Shown here: in pieces, positions 17,518 through 27,530 of the stretch
Layout of the letters: each line of letters starts with the position of its first letter
How positions within the stretch are numbered: the first letter of the stretch is position 1
Source of the DNA: Mastigocoleus testarum BC008
Lineage (GTDB): Bacteria; Cyanobacteriota; Cyanobacteriia; Cyanobacteriales; Nostocaceae
Reading direction: 5' to 3'
DNA: 64,000 nucleotides
Assembly: GCF_001456025.1 (NCBI RefSeq)
Contig: NZ_LMTZ01000119.1
Span: 1-64,000, forward strand
The notes under the pieces: generated by a model
Seen by the model: the letters and a program-made list of their open reading frames with translations, nothing else
Told to the model about the DNA's origin: nothing
Database searches by the model: none
Position numbers and translations under genes: made by a program

Positions 17518-17961
17518 CTTTCTGTAGTTCTAGCCGCCATGAGAAGTGTTCGCGCGCGGTATTAAAAAAATTCAGCAAGAAGTTTCAAGCTATTAGGATT
17601 TACTCACTCGTTACTAATTTCCATTAGCGGATCCGTAAGGTAGCGGCTCCGCAGGTAGCGCAGCTATAGCTATAGCGTGACCGCAAGGTCATTTGTTTGG
17701 GGTGAACCGCACCTACGGTGAATGCTATTTCTTTGCGGAAACGTTAAACCGCGCTTATGGCGTAAGCGGAGTAATTCCGTTTACGCTTAAAGCTAGCCTT
17801 ACGTCACAATAACCGTAATTACGTTACTGTGGTGTTAATTGCTGTTCTGTCTTACAATGAACGAGTAAAACAACATTTTTATATATCAATTGATATGATT
17901 AGGCACTAAAATTCAAGTGATCTACTCAGTGACTTAAGTTAAAAACAGTCAGGAACAAGAT
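17518..17961. other. Intergenic region with dispersed-repeat block
   Basis: No gene. About 17630-17830 holds G+C-richer repeat words shared with other blocks (GCGGATCCGTAAGGTAGCGGCTCC, GTAGCGCAGCTATAG split across units). The rest is A+T-rich. A Shine-Dalgarno AGGAAC precedes the next ATG. Confidence 0.6.
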
Positions 17962-18621
17962 ATGGAATTAGAAAACGAGTCGCAAAGTTTAGATACTTTA
18001 AATGCATCACCAACGAAAAGCTTTTTTGTGGAGATGCTTACTCGTGATATTGAGCTTCAAGATGCGATTCTTGATCTTCTAGATAATTGTGTAGATGGTA
18101 TACAAAGAACTATTAGAGATACTCAACAGTTTGAAGACTCAGAAGAACCTTATAGAAAATTTTGGGCAAAAATAAATTTTTCATCAGATAATTTTACAAT
18201 AGCAGATAATTGTGGTGGCATACCAATTGATACGGCAAAAAAGTATGCTTTTAGAATGGGAAGACCTGATAATAATTTTGATAATGATGTCTATACCATC
18301 GGAACTTATGGTATTGGAATGAAAAGGTCCATCTTCAAAATGGGACGTTCCAGTGAAGTAGTATCTCAAACAGAAAGTATACAAGCTTTAGCAGGTCACA
18401 CCAATACAGTATGGTCAGTAGCATTCGCAAGAGATGATTCCATATTGGTTAGCGGTAGCTTAGATGAAACAATCAAAATTTGGGATATAAAAACGGGTGA
18501 ATGCTTAAAGACATTAAGATACAGACCCTACGAACGCATGAATATCACAGGTGTTAAAGGCTTAACATCAGCCGAAATTCTCAGCCTAAAAGCACTAGGA
18601 GCAATAGAAAAAACCCGATAA
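17962..18621 (+). pseudogene. Chimera of a GHKL-ATPase N-terminus and a WD40 C-terminus
   Basis: Residues 15-138 are the start of a GHKL ATPase: AILDLLDNCVDG (N-box with DxxxN), FTIADNCGGIP (G1 box) and IGTYGIGMKRSIFKMG (G2 lid), as in HSP90/MORC-like proteins. At about residue 139 it changes abruptly to a WD40 blade (LAGHTNTVWSVAFARDDSILVSGSLDETIKIWD) plus the tail usual for large cyanobacterial AAA/NB-ARC-WD40 proteins (YERMNITGVKGLTSAEILSLKALGAIE). The join cuts through both folds, so I read it as a deletion fusion of two neighbouring genes rather than a working protein, although the frame is open throughout. Confidence 0.8.
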
Positions 18622-18690
18622 AGCATTTATAGAATGCAAATATCAGGTTGATTTAATGACCCATAAAAAGTTTGTTTCGCACAACATCAA

Positions 18691-19317
18691 TTAACCACTA
18701 CACCAAGCATCAAAAACTCTACCTTGCATAGCTTCAGGAAACTCTTCACAGTATTCTTCAAAAGCAGTTTTGAATATTTTCTTTGATTGTTGATGGGCGA
18801 TTTCTGCTTGTAGTTCATCAACTGTATCCCAAGCTGCTCCACATTCTCTCGAATTCGGTGAAGTGCGATCGCAAATACTGCGGGCGTTTTCCACTGCATC
18901 GTGTAGTTCTTCTTCTAAAAGTACCTCTTGGGGTTCTTCAACAAATTTACTTTCACTAATAATATCGCTAAGGGAAATAATACCTAATAGTTTTCCTTGA
19001 ATTACAGGTGCTCTGAGTAAGTGATATTCGGCAAACAAACGCGCCACATATGCTACACCGAGATTAGGGTTAATTGCCATACAGGGCTTGCTCATTATTT
19101 CATGTACGCGCAATTTGGCAGGATCTTTACCAAAAGCAATTACCTTGTAAACTATATCAGCTTCGGTAATAATGCCATAAGCATCCTGGTCGTGGCGACG
19201 TTCTACAATTAATGCACGCCAACCTCTGGAATTCATTAACTCAACCGCTTGTGCTACAGTTGCCGAACTGCGAATAGTTGCAACATCTTTAGTCATTATG
19301 TCTGCGGCTTTTAGCAT
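18691..19317 (-). CDS. CBS-CP12 fusion protein (full CP12)
   Basis: 208 residues. Two CBS domains (about residues 1-125: AADIMTKDV, GIITEADIVYKV, VHEIMSKPC, GIISLSDII) are followed by a CP12 domain: ARSICDRTSPNSRECGAAWDTVDELQAE with the first cysteine pair and the AWD.V.EL core, then a second pair in EEYCEEFPEAM...AWCSG. CP12 links GAPDH and phosphoribulokinase in the dark and CBS domains bind adenylates, so such fusions are thought to tie carbon fixation to energy state. Spacing of the second cysteine pair is longer than usual. A pyruvate kinase gene lies just upstream on the same strand. Paralogue at 54607-55146. Confidence 0.88.
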   Translation of the reverse strand: MLKAADIMTKDVATIRSSATVAQAVELMNSRGWRALIVERRHDQDAYGIITEADIVYKVIAFGKDPAKLRVHEIMSKPCMAINPNLGVAYVARLFAEYHLLRAPVIQGKLLGIISLSDIISESKFVEEPQEVLLEEELHDAVENARSICDRTSPNSRECGAAWDTVDELQAEIAHQQSKKIFKTAFEEYCEEFPEAMQGRVFDAWCSG

Positions 19318-19540
19318 AACTACCTTCCCGTATTGCTTTGTAATTACGTTGTCTTGCTTTCCATCGCAAAACTCAGACCGTACCTGTAATAGAAGGGATT
19401 ACAGTTGTTTAAAAAATTATTCTGGTTTGTAAGAACCAATATTGTTTGATTCCTGATAATTGACCTTTAGAATCCTTTAAACTCGACACCTTCCTTATAA
19501 ACAAACAATTTGAGGAAATTGTGAGGTTTTTCTACTAAAA

Positions 19541-21100
19541 TCAACTCCGGTCGTAATATTTCCAAGAATAAAGAGCCCGTAATTGGGGCATCTTTTTCAA
19601 TTGATGTTCCTGTATCCTTTTGAGGATATCATCTAATATTCTTACTGCTTCTCCTTGATAACGTCCTTTATTTAACATGACGCATTCAGCCTTTTCCGAC
19701 ATAGCAGTATCAGTCATTTCAGCACGAGAAGGAATTCCTTGTTTCACCAGTTTTTCTAACACTTGTGTAGCCCAAATCACTGGGACATGAGCAGCTTCAC
19801 ATAGCCAGAGAATTTCCTCTTGCATTTCTGCTAAACGCTGATAACCAATTTCTACAGCTAGATCACCACGAGCAATCATCACACCAAAAGGATACTTACC
19901 TGCAGCATGAACTATTAATTCTGGAAGGTTTTGTATTGCTTGAGGTGTTTCAATTTTTGCAATTATTGCTAAAGGATTGGATCGTTTAATCTGACGAGTT
20001 TGTAACTCTTGCTCTAAAAGATCGATATCTGAAGTATTTTGAACGAAAGAATATCCCACAATATCTGCGTGGGATACAATAAAATCCAAATCTTGTTTAT
20101 CTTTTTCTGTAAGGGGACACAAATTAAGTAAAGTATCAGGAAAATTGATTCCTTTATCTGGCAACAGTTTACTACCCTTATGGCTAGCATGGGTAACTTT
20201 TACCAGTACTCCCTCACCACTTAACGACTCAACACAAGCACCGATTCGTCCGTTATCAATCCAAACATTAGCACCTATTTTTAAACTATCTAGCACTTCT
20301 GGTATTGTGCAAGTTAATTGTGGATATCCAGTATCGCCAAAACTAGAATTATTTGCAGATTCTGCACCCAATAAATCGCGTCGTAAGAATAAATAATCTC
20401 CTGGGAATAAACGGTCAGACTCACAGAAGTTAATAGTTTGCTCGATACGAGGTTTTGGTCCAGCTAAATCCATCATAATTTTACAGGGTTGTCCTGTTTC
20501 GCCCTCCGCACGATGTACGTGATGAATCATTGCCTCCCAGAGTTCTGGTGTATCATGGGCACAGTTTATTCGGACACAATTAGTTCCTTGTTGTAGTAAA
20601 CTTCTAACATACTCATAACTGCTAGCTGCTGACTTGGGTAATGTAACCATAATCCTTACCCAACGGTTATTCCATGGTTTTCCCAATACATCTTGTGTAT
20701 GACGTCTGAGCAGACGATGTCCTTCTAAAAAAGATTGTATTGAAGGACGAGGTGGAAGAGGATATGATTCTGTTTGACAAATAGCAGCTAAAGTTGCGAT
20801 CGCTGCGTCCAAGTTAGGTAGTACTCTGGCTTCAATTCTCCCCAAAGATGATAGTCCCCAGGGAATCAAAGCTGCTTGTAAAGGGCGTAGATCGTGACTT
20901 TGCAAAGCTAGATAGTATGCTAAATTTTGAGCACTTTTTCGGAAGGATCGACGTTTAATAAGGGGTTCCCATCGTTGAAAAATTTCTTCTCCCTGTTGAT
21001 AAATTGATTGCCGAAGTTCTTGTAAAGTAGCAAGTAAAACTTCTGGGTTTTTTAAATCTATTGTTTTTATATCGGTTGTATTACTTTGAAGGGAGAACAT
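19541..21100 (-). CDS. Pyruvate kinase, atypical, with N-terminal extension
   Basis: About 519 residues from the ATG at 21098-21100, preceded by AGGAG at good spacing; the frame also extends to a TTG nine codons earlier without such a site. The barrel motifs are present: CVRINCAHDT, MMDLAGPKPR, AIIAKIETPQAI (catalytic lysine and metal-binding glutamate), GVMIARGDLAVEI, VPVIWATQVLE, RAEMTDTA. A helical extension of about 150 residues precedes the barrel and the usual C-terminal allosteric domain is missing. The enzyme would convert phosphoenolpyruvate and ADP to pyruvate and ATP; regulation must differ from the standard type. It lies 224 bp upstream of the CBS-CP12 gene. Confidence 0.88.
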   Translation of the reverse strand: MFSLQSNTTDIKTIDLKNPEVLLATLQELRQSIYQQGEEIFQRWEPLIKRRSFRKSAQNLAYYLALQSHDLRPLQAALIPWGLSSLGRIEARVLPNLDAAIATLAAICQTESYPLPPRPSIQSFLEGHRLLRRHTQDVLGKPWNNRWVRIMVTLPKSAASSYEYVRSLLQQGTNCVRINCAHDTPELWEAMIHHVHRAEGETGQPCKIMMDLAGPKPRIEQTINFCESDRLFPGDYLFLRRDLLGAESANNSSFGDTGYPQLTCTIPEVLDSLKIGANVWIDNGRIGACVESLSGEGVLVKVTHASHKGSKLLPDKGINFPDTLLNLCPLTEKDKQDLDFIVSHADIVGYSFVQNTSDIDLLEQELQTRQIKRSNPLAIIAKIETPQAIQNLPELIVHAAGKYPFGVMIARGDLAVEIGYQRLAEMQEEILWLCEAAHVPVIWATQVLEKLVKQGIPSRAEMTDTAMSEKAECVMLNKGRYQGEAVRILDDILKRIQEHQLKKMPQLRALYSWKYYDRS

Positions 21101-21495
21101 AAAATCATCTCCTAGCTCGAAATCCAAAATTCAAAAATTACAATTCAAAACCTACAATTCAAAACCTACAGTTCAAAACCTAAAATTCTAAATCCCTATG
21201 TTAAACATCAGATTTACTTAGGCAACTGTATAAAACATGGACCATCGTTATGCTGTTTCATAAACACTCAATTTATGAAAACACTGGTAGTAAATTTAAA
21301 AATCTTGTAATCTGTACGTAAATAAAAACTCTTCATTTTTATTTATAAGTAAAAAACTTGAGAAACTTGTGAGGTCGCAGACGGAGTGATGAACTCACAA
21401 ATTCCTCATTTTTTTAACCTATAAGAAAATTAGCCAATAATTATTGAGTATTCTGAATTTAATAAATTTAATAATTAATAAAAGGCATCCTTAAA
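21101..21495. other. Divergent promoter region with a 14-bp tandem repeat
   Basis: About 21125-21190 holds a tandem repeat of roughly TTCAAAACCTACAA in three to four copies, just upstream of the pyruvate kinase start. The rest is A+T-rich and should hold promoters for both divergent genes. The plus-strand gene has AAAGG about 10 bp before its ATG. Confidence 0.6.
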
Positions 21496-22449
21496 ATGAG
21501 ACAACAACAACTCAAAGCTTATCTACAACTAATTCAAGAATTGCTAAGCTGTGCTCATGGAGAAGAATGGACGTTGCTAGAACGTAACGAACAACTAGTT
21601 ACTCCCGATCTAGTACAGGTGATGGAAGAAATCGCCATGCAGTTAAAATCAGACGGAAGGTTGGATGCAGCCAAATACCTCCAACATTGGGCTGGACAAA
21701 TCAACCATCTGTTTGAACAAGCAGTTCACCACCAAAGTAATGATGAAAAATCCCAAGCCTATCTCCAGCTTATTCAAGACTTATTGGATTGTCCCAGTGG
21801 TTCAGAAGCCGATATTTTAGAATCTCATCAAAATTTAATTGACCCCAATTTGGTGCGAATGATGAAACAAGTAGCAGTTCAAATGGCTACACGTCAAGAA
21901 AAGGGAGCAGCTCGTTTCTTAAGTAATCTAGCTGCAGAAATTAGTCGAAATCTAGTACCGGTAAAGAATTTCAAAGCAAACTTACAAAAGGATGCCAAAG
22001 AGGCTATTTTAGATACAAATCATCATTTTCCAGATTTTAAATTAGATGATGAGTCTGCCTTAGAAGATATTGATGGAGAAATTCCACAATTTGACCCACT
22101 CAATGAAACCTTTGCCAAAACTGAGAATATCACTCCACAATCTATCCATTTTGAAGAACGTTTAACGGAAATCACTCAGTCATTAATTAATCTACAAGAA
22201 ATATTATTTTCACGATTGCAACCAGTAAACCCACTTTGGTACATGGATATATTAGAACGCGCCTATACTTTGGGTTGGGTACTAACTACCGAAGAAGTGG
22301 AAGAGTTAATTGGGGTCAAGCCTAGATGTGAAGCCGGTAAAAATTCTTATCAACGTGGATGCTGGATGTTTGTGAAAGCCGGTAAGATGGGTTTACATAC
22401 AGGTTGGCGCGTTATTAAGGAAGAAGTTGAGGTTTCTGAAGAAGTTTAA
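21496..22449 (+). CDS. Hypothetical protein with duplicated helical module
   Basis: 317 residues. Two copies of a ~70-residue module: YLQLIQELLSCAHGEEW..LLE...LVTPDLVQVMEEIAMQL (about residues 5-72) and YLQLIQDLLDCPSGSEA..LES...LIDPNLVRMMKQVAVQM (about 90-158). The same module precedes or links TPR and CHAT regions in other cyanobacterial proteins (recall). After an acidic linker, the C-terminus (about 225-310: WYMDILERAYTLGWVLTTEEVEELIGVKP) looks like a small separate domain. No enzymatic motif. Function unknown. Confidence 0.8.
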   Translation: MRQQQLKAYLQLIQELLSCAHGEEWTLLERNEQLVTPDLVQVMEEIAMQLKSDGRLDAAKYLQHWAGQINHLFEQAVHHQSNDEKSQAYLQLIQDLLDCPSGSEADILESHQNLIDPNLVRMMKQVAVQMATRQEKGAARFLSNLAAEISRNLVPVKNFKANLQKDAKEAILDTNHHFPDFKLDDESALEDIDGEIPQFDPLNETFAKTENITPQSIHFEERLTEITQSLINLQEILFSRLQPVNPLWYMDILERAYTLGWVLTTEEVEELIGVKPRCEAGKNSYQRGCWMFVKAGKMGLHTGWRVIKEEVEVSEEV

Positions 22450-22499
22450 AAATAGCTTGGTATCGAACAAATTAGACGCTTTTCCCAAATATTAGTAAA

Positions 22500-22526
22500 G
22501 TGCGATTGAATTAAATCCAATCGCAC
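22500..22526. terminator. Hairpin between convergent genes
   Basis: Perfect 9-bp stem GTGCGATTG / CAATCGCAC with a 9-base loop, 50 bp after the stop of the hypothetical gene and 71 bp after the stop of the outer-membrane gene. The position suggests a two-way terminator; the T-run is weak on both sides. Confidence 0.5.
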
Positions 22527-22597
22527 CCACTTACAAGTCATGTTTGCAAGTCATTGACAACTATGATTAACAACACGAACAAAGTTAAATCCTTTTC

Positions 22598-23110
22598 TCA
22601 AAAACGGAAACCAACTCCTGCTTGCAAACTCACAGCATCAGCAGAACTGTCTTCATAAGCATCAATACCCCATTTCGCATCACCATATACGACGACGCGA
22701 TCGCTAACTTCTGATTCTGCACCAAGAGTAATCACAGCTGCATCCCTATTACCTAAAGGGCTATTTTCGCCTTCATCTGTGACAAAGGAATAACCAGCAC
22801 CAATATAAACATTAGTATTATCAGCAATGGGTACATCGTAAGTTAGCATTGGCATGATGGCTGTAGAGTCGCCACCGAATAGAACTGCACCCCTAGCGGA
22901 AACTGGTGTTTCAGGAATCGCATAACGTCCTTGAACATTACCACCTAATACTGCTGCATCGTTATCTTGTCCACCATTGGTAACGCCAGCAGAAACACCA
23001 GCACCAATGTAACTACCATCCATACCTGTTGGCTTTGCTGCTGCAATTCCGCCCGAAAGAAGAATGGAGGAAGCAACAAGCGTACTCACCATTACACTAG
23101 TAAGTCTCAT
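22598..23110 (-). CDS. Small outer-membrane beta-barrel-like protein
   Basis: 170 residues with a clear signal peptide (TSVMVSTLVASSILLSGGIAAAKP, cleavage near residue 26). The mature part alternates polar and non-polar residues in about eight strands (GSYIGAGVSAGV, RYAIPETPVSARGAVLFGG, TNVYIGAGYSFV, AVITLGAESEV, VVVYGDAKWGID, AVSLQAGVGFRF) and ends with phenylalanine, the usual signal for outer-membrane insertion. A strong Shine-Dalgarno (AGGAGGG) lies 6 bp before the ATG, so it is probably well expressed. Transport or structural role unknown. Confidence 0.8.
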   Translation of the reverse strand: MRLTSVMVSTLVASSILLSGGIAAAKPTGMDGSYIGAGVSAGVTNGGQDNDAAVLGGNVQGRYAIPETPVSARGAVLFGGDSTAIMPMLTYDVPIADNTNVYIGAGYSFVTDEGENSPLGNRDAAVITLGAESEVSDRVVVYGDAKWGIDAYEDSSADAVSLQAGVGFRF

Positions 23111-23677
23111 ATTACCCTCCTAATAAAAGTTAAGCGGAAGATTTTCTATATCTGCTTATCTTTTACTTGGTGTTAACTCTTAAAATATTGTTTTTTTGAC
23201 AGAAGTAATGTCTACTACCTATCTATTTTTAGGTTAACAATTTAATGTGAGGAAATTGTGATTATTGTAATTAAAATTAATTTTTATAGTGCATTTATAT
23301 GCATTGAGCCATAAAATATGAATCCAGTTCAGGAAACTCTTTAAAAGTCATTCAACTCCTAGAGAAAATCGTTAACATTTCTTCACTTTGCGATTACGGA
23401 GTATAATTTATCCGATACAAGACTGACTGACTAAATTTGTATGAATACTTAATTATTTATAGTATCTACAAATACTCGTAAAGCTCGAGCGTGAAAAAAC
23501 TATGTTATGTAAATATTAATACTTGCTTGTGTTTTAACTTAATTATATTTGAACCCGATCAATTATTTAAGTCACGTTAATGTTTTGAAAAACCCCTTTC
23601 CCTTTTTTACTTAAATGTGGGAAAAATATAACAACCGGACATGAACTCAGCAGGATATGAGATTCAATTTATCGTCC
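23111..23677. other. A+T-rich intergenic region
   Basis: About 570 bp between the outer-membrane gene and the end of the beta-helix gene. It contains the outer-membrane gene promoter; no ORF or repeat that I can support. Confidence 0.5.
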
Positions 23678-26149
23678 TTACTTTGACTCGTAAGCACCCA
23701 CATCAATGGCTTTACCTTGATTTCGTTTTTTACCATCTTTGTCAAACTCTACGTCTGGGTCAATCCTAAAACCACTATCAACTGCTGCTGAATCAGATTT
23801 GAGATGGAAATCATGACCGGAAGAATCCATAAATCTGATTGAGTTAACTTCAGTATTATCAGAAGATTTCACGTTTGTGGTTCTCTTACCACCATCGTAA
23901 AGGTTACTAAACCGATCTGTGAATAAGTTATTTTTCAAAGTCACATTCTTCGCATCTTCGATAAACCCATTTCGATAAGTGCTATCAGCAAAGATATTGT
24001 TAGTAACCGTTATATTACGAGGTTGATAGCCTCCAGTGTAGCTCTTACCGTTTATGGTAATTGCTTGGACATTATTGGAAAAAGTATTATTGAAAATCTC
24101 GACATCACGAACATTATTGCTGATTCCAATTCCTTGTCCACCATTTACTCCTTGTTTACCGTTGTCGTAAACAACATTATTGAAGACGCGGATATCAAAT
24201 ACATCACCTCTACTGGGGTCTTCGTCTGCGATCGAAATCGCATCAGCAGTGTTTCCATAAACTTCATTGTTGTAAATATCAATGTTGAAGGACCTAGCAC
24301 GACCACCATCAACATAGATTGCAGAACCTCCATTGTAGCCACCAGGTGTACCAGAAACTAAAGAAGTACCAGTTACCTTATTGTCATGAATAGAACCATT
24401 GCGAGAACCAGTTTTTGCATCTATTCCTTCACGGTTACCCTGATCTACGGTGTTACCAGCTACTTCGAAGCCATCTACACCCCATATACTTAGAGCTTCT
24501 TGAGTTCCATTTGTGTCGCCACGACCTTTCCATCTCCAGTTTGCTCGTTCTATAGTATTGTTAAGAACTTTAATGTCTTTACTAGTGACCTCTTGTTCTC
24601 CGCCATCATAGTAAGTGTCTGGTAAGACGATAATACCGGAGGCTCCAGTTTCATAGGTGTGATTATTTTGAACTGTTATGTCTTCTGCATCACGTAAAGA
24701 AATTCCAGCCCAGGATGTATTTTCAATACGGAAGCCATCAATCACCCAATGACTCTTACCAGCTGACTGAATAACACCTTCACGGAAACCTCCTTTAGTT
24801 GGATTCGGGTCTTTCAGTGTGACATCACCGTTAGCTTTAAGGGTGATTCTACCCGAACCACTTTCGCCAGATTTACCAAGAGTAATTAATTCTGTATAAG
24901 TACCAGGTTGCACCAAAACAGTGTCACCAGCTTTTATTGGAGAGTCTTTACCGACTGCATGGTCAATGGTTTTCCAAGGTTTATCTTTTGTTCCTGGATT
25001 ATTATCACTTCCATTTACAGAAACGTAGTATTTATTTCCAAAGGAGTTATTTTCTTCTAAAGTTGTATCACCAGAAATCTTATCAGAAGAATTCACCTCA
25101 GAAGAGTTTTGTTTTTCTGAAGTGACATCTGGGGAGATGCTATCAGAAGATTTTTTCTGTTCTGAGTCAACGTCAGGAGACATCTTATCAGATGAATTTT
25201 TATCAGAAGAAGAAGTTACTTCGGAAGGGTTTTTATCCTCTGAAGTTAGATCGGGAGACATTTTATCGGACGAATTTTTATTTTCTGAGTTCATATCAGG
25301 AGACATCTTATCAGATGAGTTCTTACCAGAAGAATTTACTTCGGAAGAATTTTTCTCCTCTGAAGTCAGGTCGGGAGACATTTTATCAGAAGAATTTTTA
25401 TTTCCTGAATTCATATCAGGAGACATCTTATCAGATGAGTTCTTACCAGAAGAATTTACTTCGGAAGGGTTTTTATCCTCTGAAGTCAGATCGGGAGACA
25501 TTTTATCGGACGAATTTTTATTTTCTGAGTTCATATCAGGAGACATCTTATCAGATGAGTTCTTACCAGAAGAATTTACTTCGGAAGAATTTTTCTCCTC
25601 TGAAGTCAGGTCGGGAGACATTTTATCAGAAGAATTTTTATTTCCTGAATTCATATCAGGAGACATCTTATCAGATGAGTTTGAAGAATCGACTGGTACA
25701 GATTTTGGCTCTGGATTATAGGTTGGTAAAGGATTTTCGACAGATTCTTTCTTACTACCTAAACCAGTCAATGTATCAACATCACCTTTTCCTGAGTCAC
25801 CAACGAGGATGTCTTTAGTACCATTGAGGTTGTCATTCCCATTATGTTTACCAAGAAGTTCATCGCCTTGAACATCATGATTATATTTTTTAAAAATGTC
25901 TTGATATCTGCTGAAAATATCGTGATGTAGATCGTGGATGTCATATATATGATCTGTTGAATCACCTAAAAGCTTTTCTCTTCTTTCTAAGAATCCATCA
26001 ATATGATCTTGAATTTTGAGAGTAAGTGCTTTATGTCCCTTATCCGAACTGAAAGGCTTATCTTCTAAAGGATTACCTGAATCAGTGAATACATCTAAAC
26101 CTTGATGTAGGGTATGGACGTCGGGGGTGTGAGAATGTGTGAAATCCAA
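23678..26149 (-). CDS. Secreted right-handed beta-helix protein with Ser/Asn-rich repeats
   Basis: 823 residues without a signal peptide. Residues ~100-135 include RTX-like GNDNLNGTKDILVGD, which suggests type I secretion. Residues ~165-365 are a 40-residue repeat (NSSDKMSPDMNS.NK / NSSDKMSPDLTSE.K / N.SEVNSSGK) in four near-exact copies plus a worn fifth. Residues ~375-820 are a parallel beta-helix (YYVSVNGSDNNPGTKDKPWKT start, then NNT/NNV rungs such as ITVQNNHTYETGASGI and FNNTFSNN), as in pectate-lyase-like or DUF1565 surface proteins. The TTG start is supported by GAGGAAAA upstream and the lack of any nearby ATG. Probably an exopolysaccharide-related enzyme or adhesin; substrate unknown. 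Confidence 0.82.
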   Translation of the reverse strand: MDFTHSHTPDVHTLHQGLDVFTDSGNPLEDKPFSSDKGHKALTLKIQDHIDGFLERREKLLGDSTDHIYDIHDLHHDIFSRYQDIFKKYNHDVQGDELLGKHNGNDNLNGTKDILVGDSGKGDVDTLTGLGSKKESVENPLPTYNPEPKSVPVDSSNSSDKMSPDMNSGNKNSSDKMSPDLTSEEKNSSEVNSSGKNSSDKMSPDMNSENKNSSDKMSPDLTSEDKNPSEVNSSGKNSSDKMSPDMNSGNKNSSDKMSPDLTSEEKNSSEVNSSGKNSSDKMSPDMNSENKNSSDKMSPDLTSEDKNPSEVTSSSDKNSSDKMSPDVDSEQKKSSDSISPDVTSEKQNSSEVNSSDKISGDTTLEENNSFGNKYYVSVNGSDNNPGTKDKPWKTIDHAVGKDSPIKAGDTVLVQPGTYTELITLGKSGESGSGRITLKANGDVTLKDPNPTKGGFREGVIQSAGKSHWVIDGFRIENTSWAGISLRDAEDITVQNNHTYETGASGIIVLPDTYYDGGEQEVTSKDIKVLNNTIERANWRWKGRGDTNGTQEALSIWGVDGFEVAGNTVDQGNREGIDAKTGSRNGSIHDNKVTGTSLVSGTPGGYNGGSAIYVDGGRARSFNIDIYNNEVYGNTADAISIADEDPSRGDVFDIRVFNNVVYDNGKQGVNGGQGIGISNNVRDVEIFNNTFSNNVQAITINGKSYTGGYQPRNITVTNNIFADSTYRNGFIEDAKNVTLKNNLFTDRFSNLYDGGKRTTNVKSSDNTEVNSIRFMDSSGHDFHLKSDSAAVDSGFRIDPDVEFDKDGKKRNQGKAIDVGAYESK
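25201..25680 (-). repeat. 240-bp higher-order repeat within the beta-helix gene
   Basis: 25261-25440 and 25501-25680 are identical base for base, a period of 240 bp made of two slightly different 120-bp units. Near-exact identity, including third codon positions, points to recent duplication or ongoing gene conversion. Confidence 0.9.
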
Positions 26150-27530
26150 GGCTTTTCCTCAATTAATTCCTTAGTTAGCTTAGTTATCTTTGCAACCGAG
26201 AACGATACGACTGAAGCTATCATTCTGTGTCAAATACAGAAAAACTGAAAAGCAATTCAGTCGTCATTAGACTTACCTCTTTCGGGAATACACCACATGC
26301 TTATTTCACGTCAGAAAACTATATTGTAGACGCGATATCACTCCTCTTCACAGGATTAATACTGTTCGTCAACGACGACCATTATTAATATTTGCCATCG
26401 TAAATACATGAATAATTAGCTTGAACACAAACATCTATAAATCGTAGGATTTTCCGATCTCATAATCGTCACATACTCCCAAAAAAAACTAGGCTGTTTG
26501 GTATGCAATTTTGGTAGATGTGTATCCTAGCAGATGTTTCCTTTTTTGTGAAACCGACTAACTAATTTTCATCGTATTTCTGAGTACGGCTGAAAATTAC
26601 ACACCAAGATTGCAAGATTTAACTGTGGTTAAATCTATCTTTAGTATTAGCTAAGAACAAGCATTTGTGAAGATAGTTTATTGTTTTTTTTAGATTAAGA
26701 TGAAAATAAAATTTTTATACAAAATTCATTACAGGTGTTAGTTAAAAACTTGACATTCCTTAGCTGCTCCCAAAATCAAATTTATATTGGCTAGTCAGAT
26801 AATATATTTTTAAAACTCTATTGAATTTTAATTATTTTGTTGGAACTAAAAATTTTCGAGCACAAAGATAAAAATACTACATCTGTTTGTAGTTTGATGA
26901 ACCTATAAATCCAGGAATAAAATTCTCATTAAAAGCCTGAAACAACCTCCATATATAGTTATGGACTTTTATTTAGTGTTGAAATGAATTAATCAATTAC
27001 ATAATCAGAAGTTATGTAAGCCTGCGTCAAATCTAAATATAACTTTTAATAGATTTTTCTTTAAATCAAAATTCGATCAAAGTCTATGTATTTTAGGTGA
27101 CAATTTTTGATCAAGGTTCGCCAATTAAACTCATTAGCTTTATTTATTTTATTTTATATTTTGATTGTTAATTTATCTCTTTAAAAAGTAGTTTGTATTT
27201 GTAGTTACACTATTAATGGTGATATAAATATACATATACTTAGCTTCAGGATTATATATTTTTTACATTATAATTAATTTTGCTATAGAAGAAACTAGAT
27301 ATTTAGTGGATCCATTGTATATTCTCAGGCATTTTAGTTAAGTTTTATTAATCAATGACTCTAAGAGCAATTAAAATCTACTATTTGTCAGTTGTTTAAT
27401 TCTTTAGGTTGTTATGGTTGATTGACAATTTTCGTAACAAAAATGTTAAAAACTAGGAGCAAAAAATTATTAATGCATCTAAAGGTAGAGGACTGACAAA
27501 AAGTTTGATAACAAAAAGTTTGGTAAATAA
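26150..27530. other. Long A+T-rich intergenic region
   Basis: About 1.4 kb between the beta-helix start and the TpsB stop, both minus strand. I find no ORF with coding character, no tRNA, no clear hairpin with T-run and none of the G+C-rich repeats found elsewhere. Small T and A runs are frequent. It should contain the beta-helix promoter; anything else, such as a small RNA, cannot be judged from sequence reading alone. Confidence 0.5.

Noticed and set aside
25122..25818. Two long plus-strand ORFs over the beta-helix gene repeats
   Set aside because: Both are shadows of the 40-residue repeat on the minus strand; they have no ribosome binding site and end where the repeat ends.
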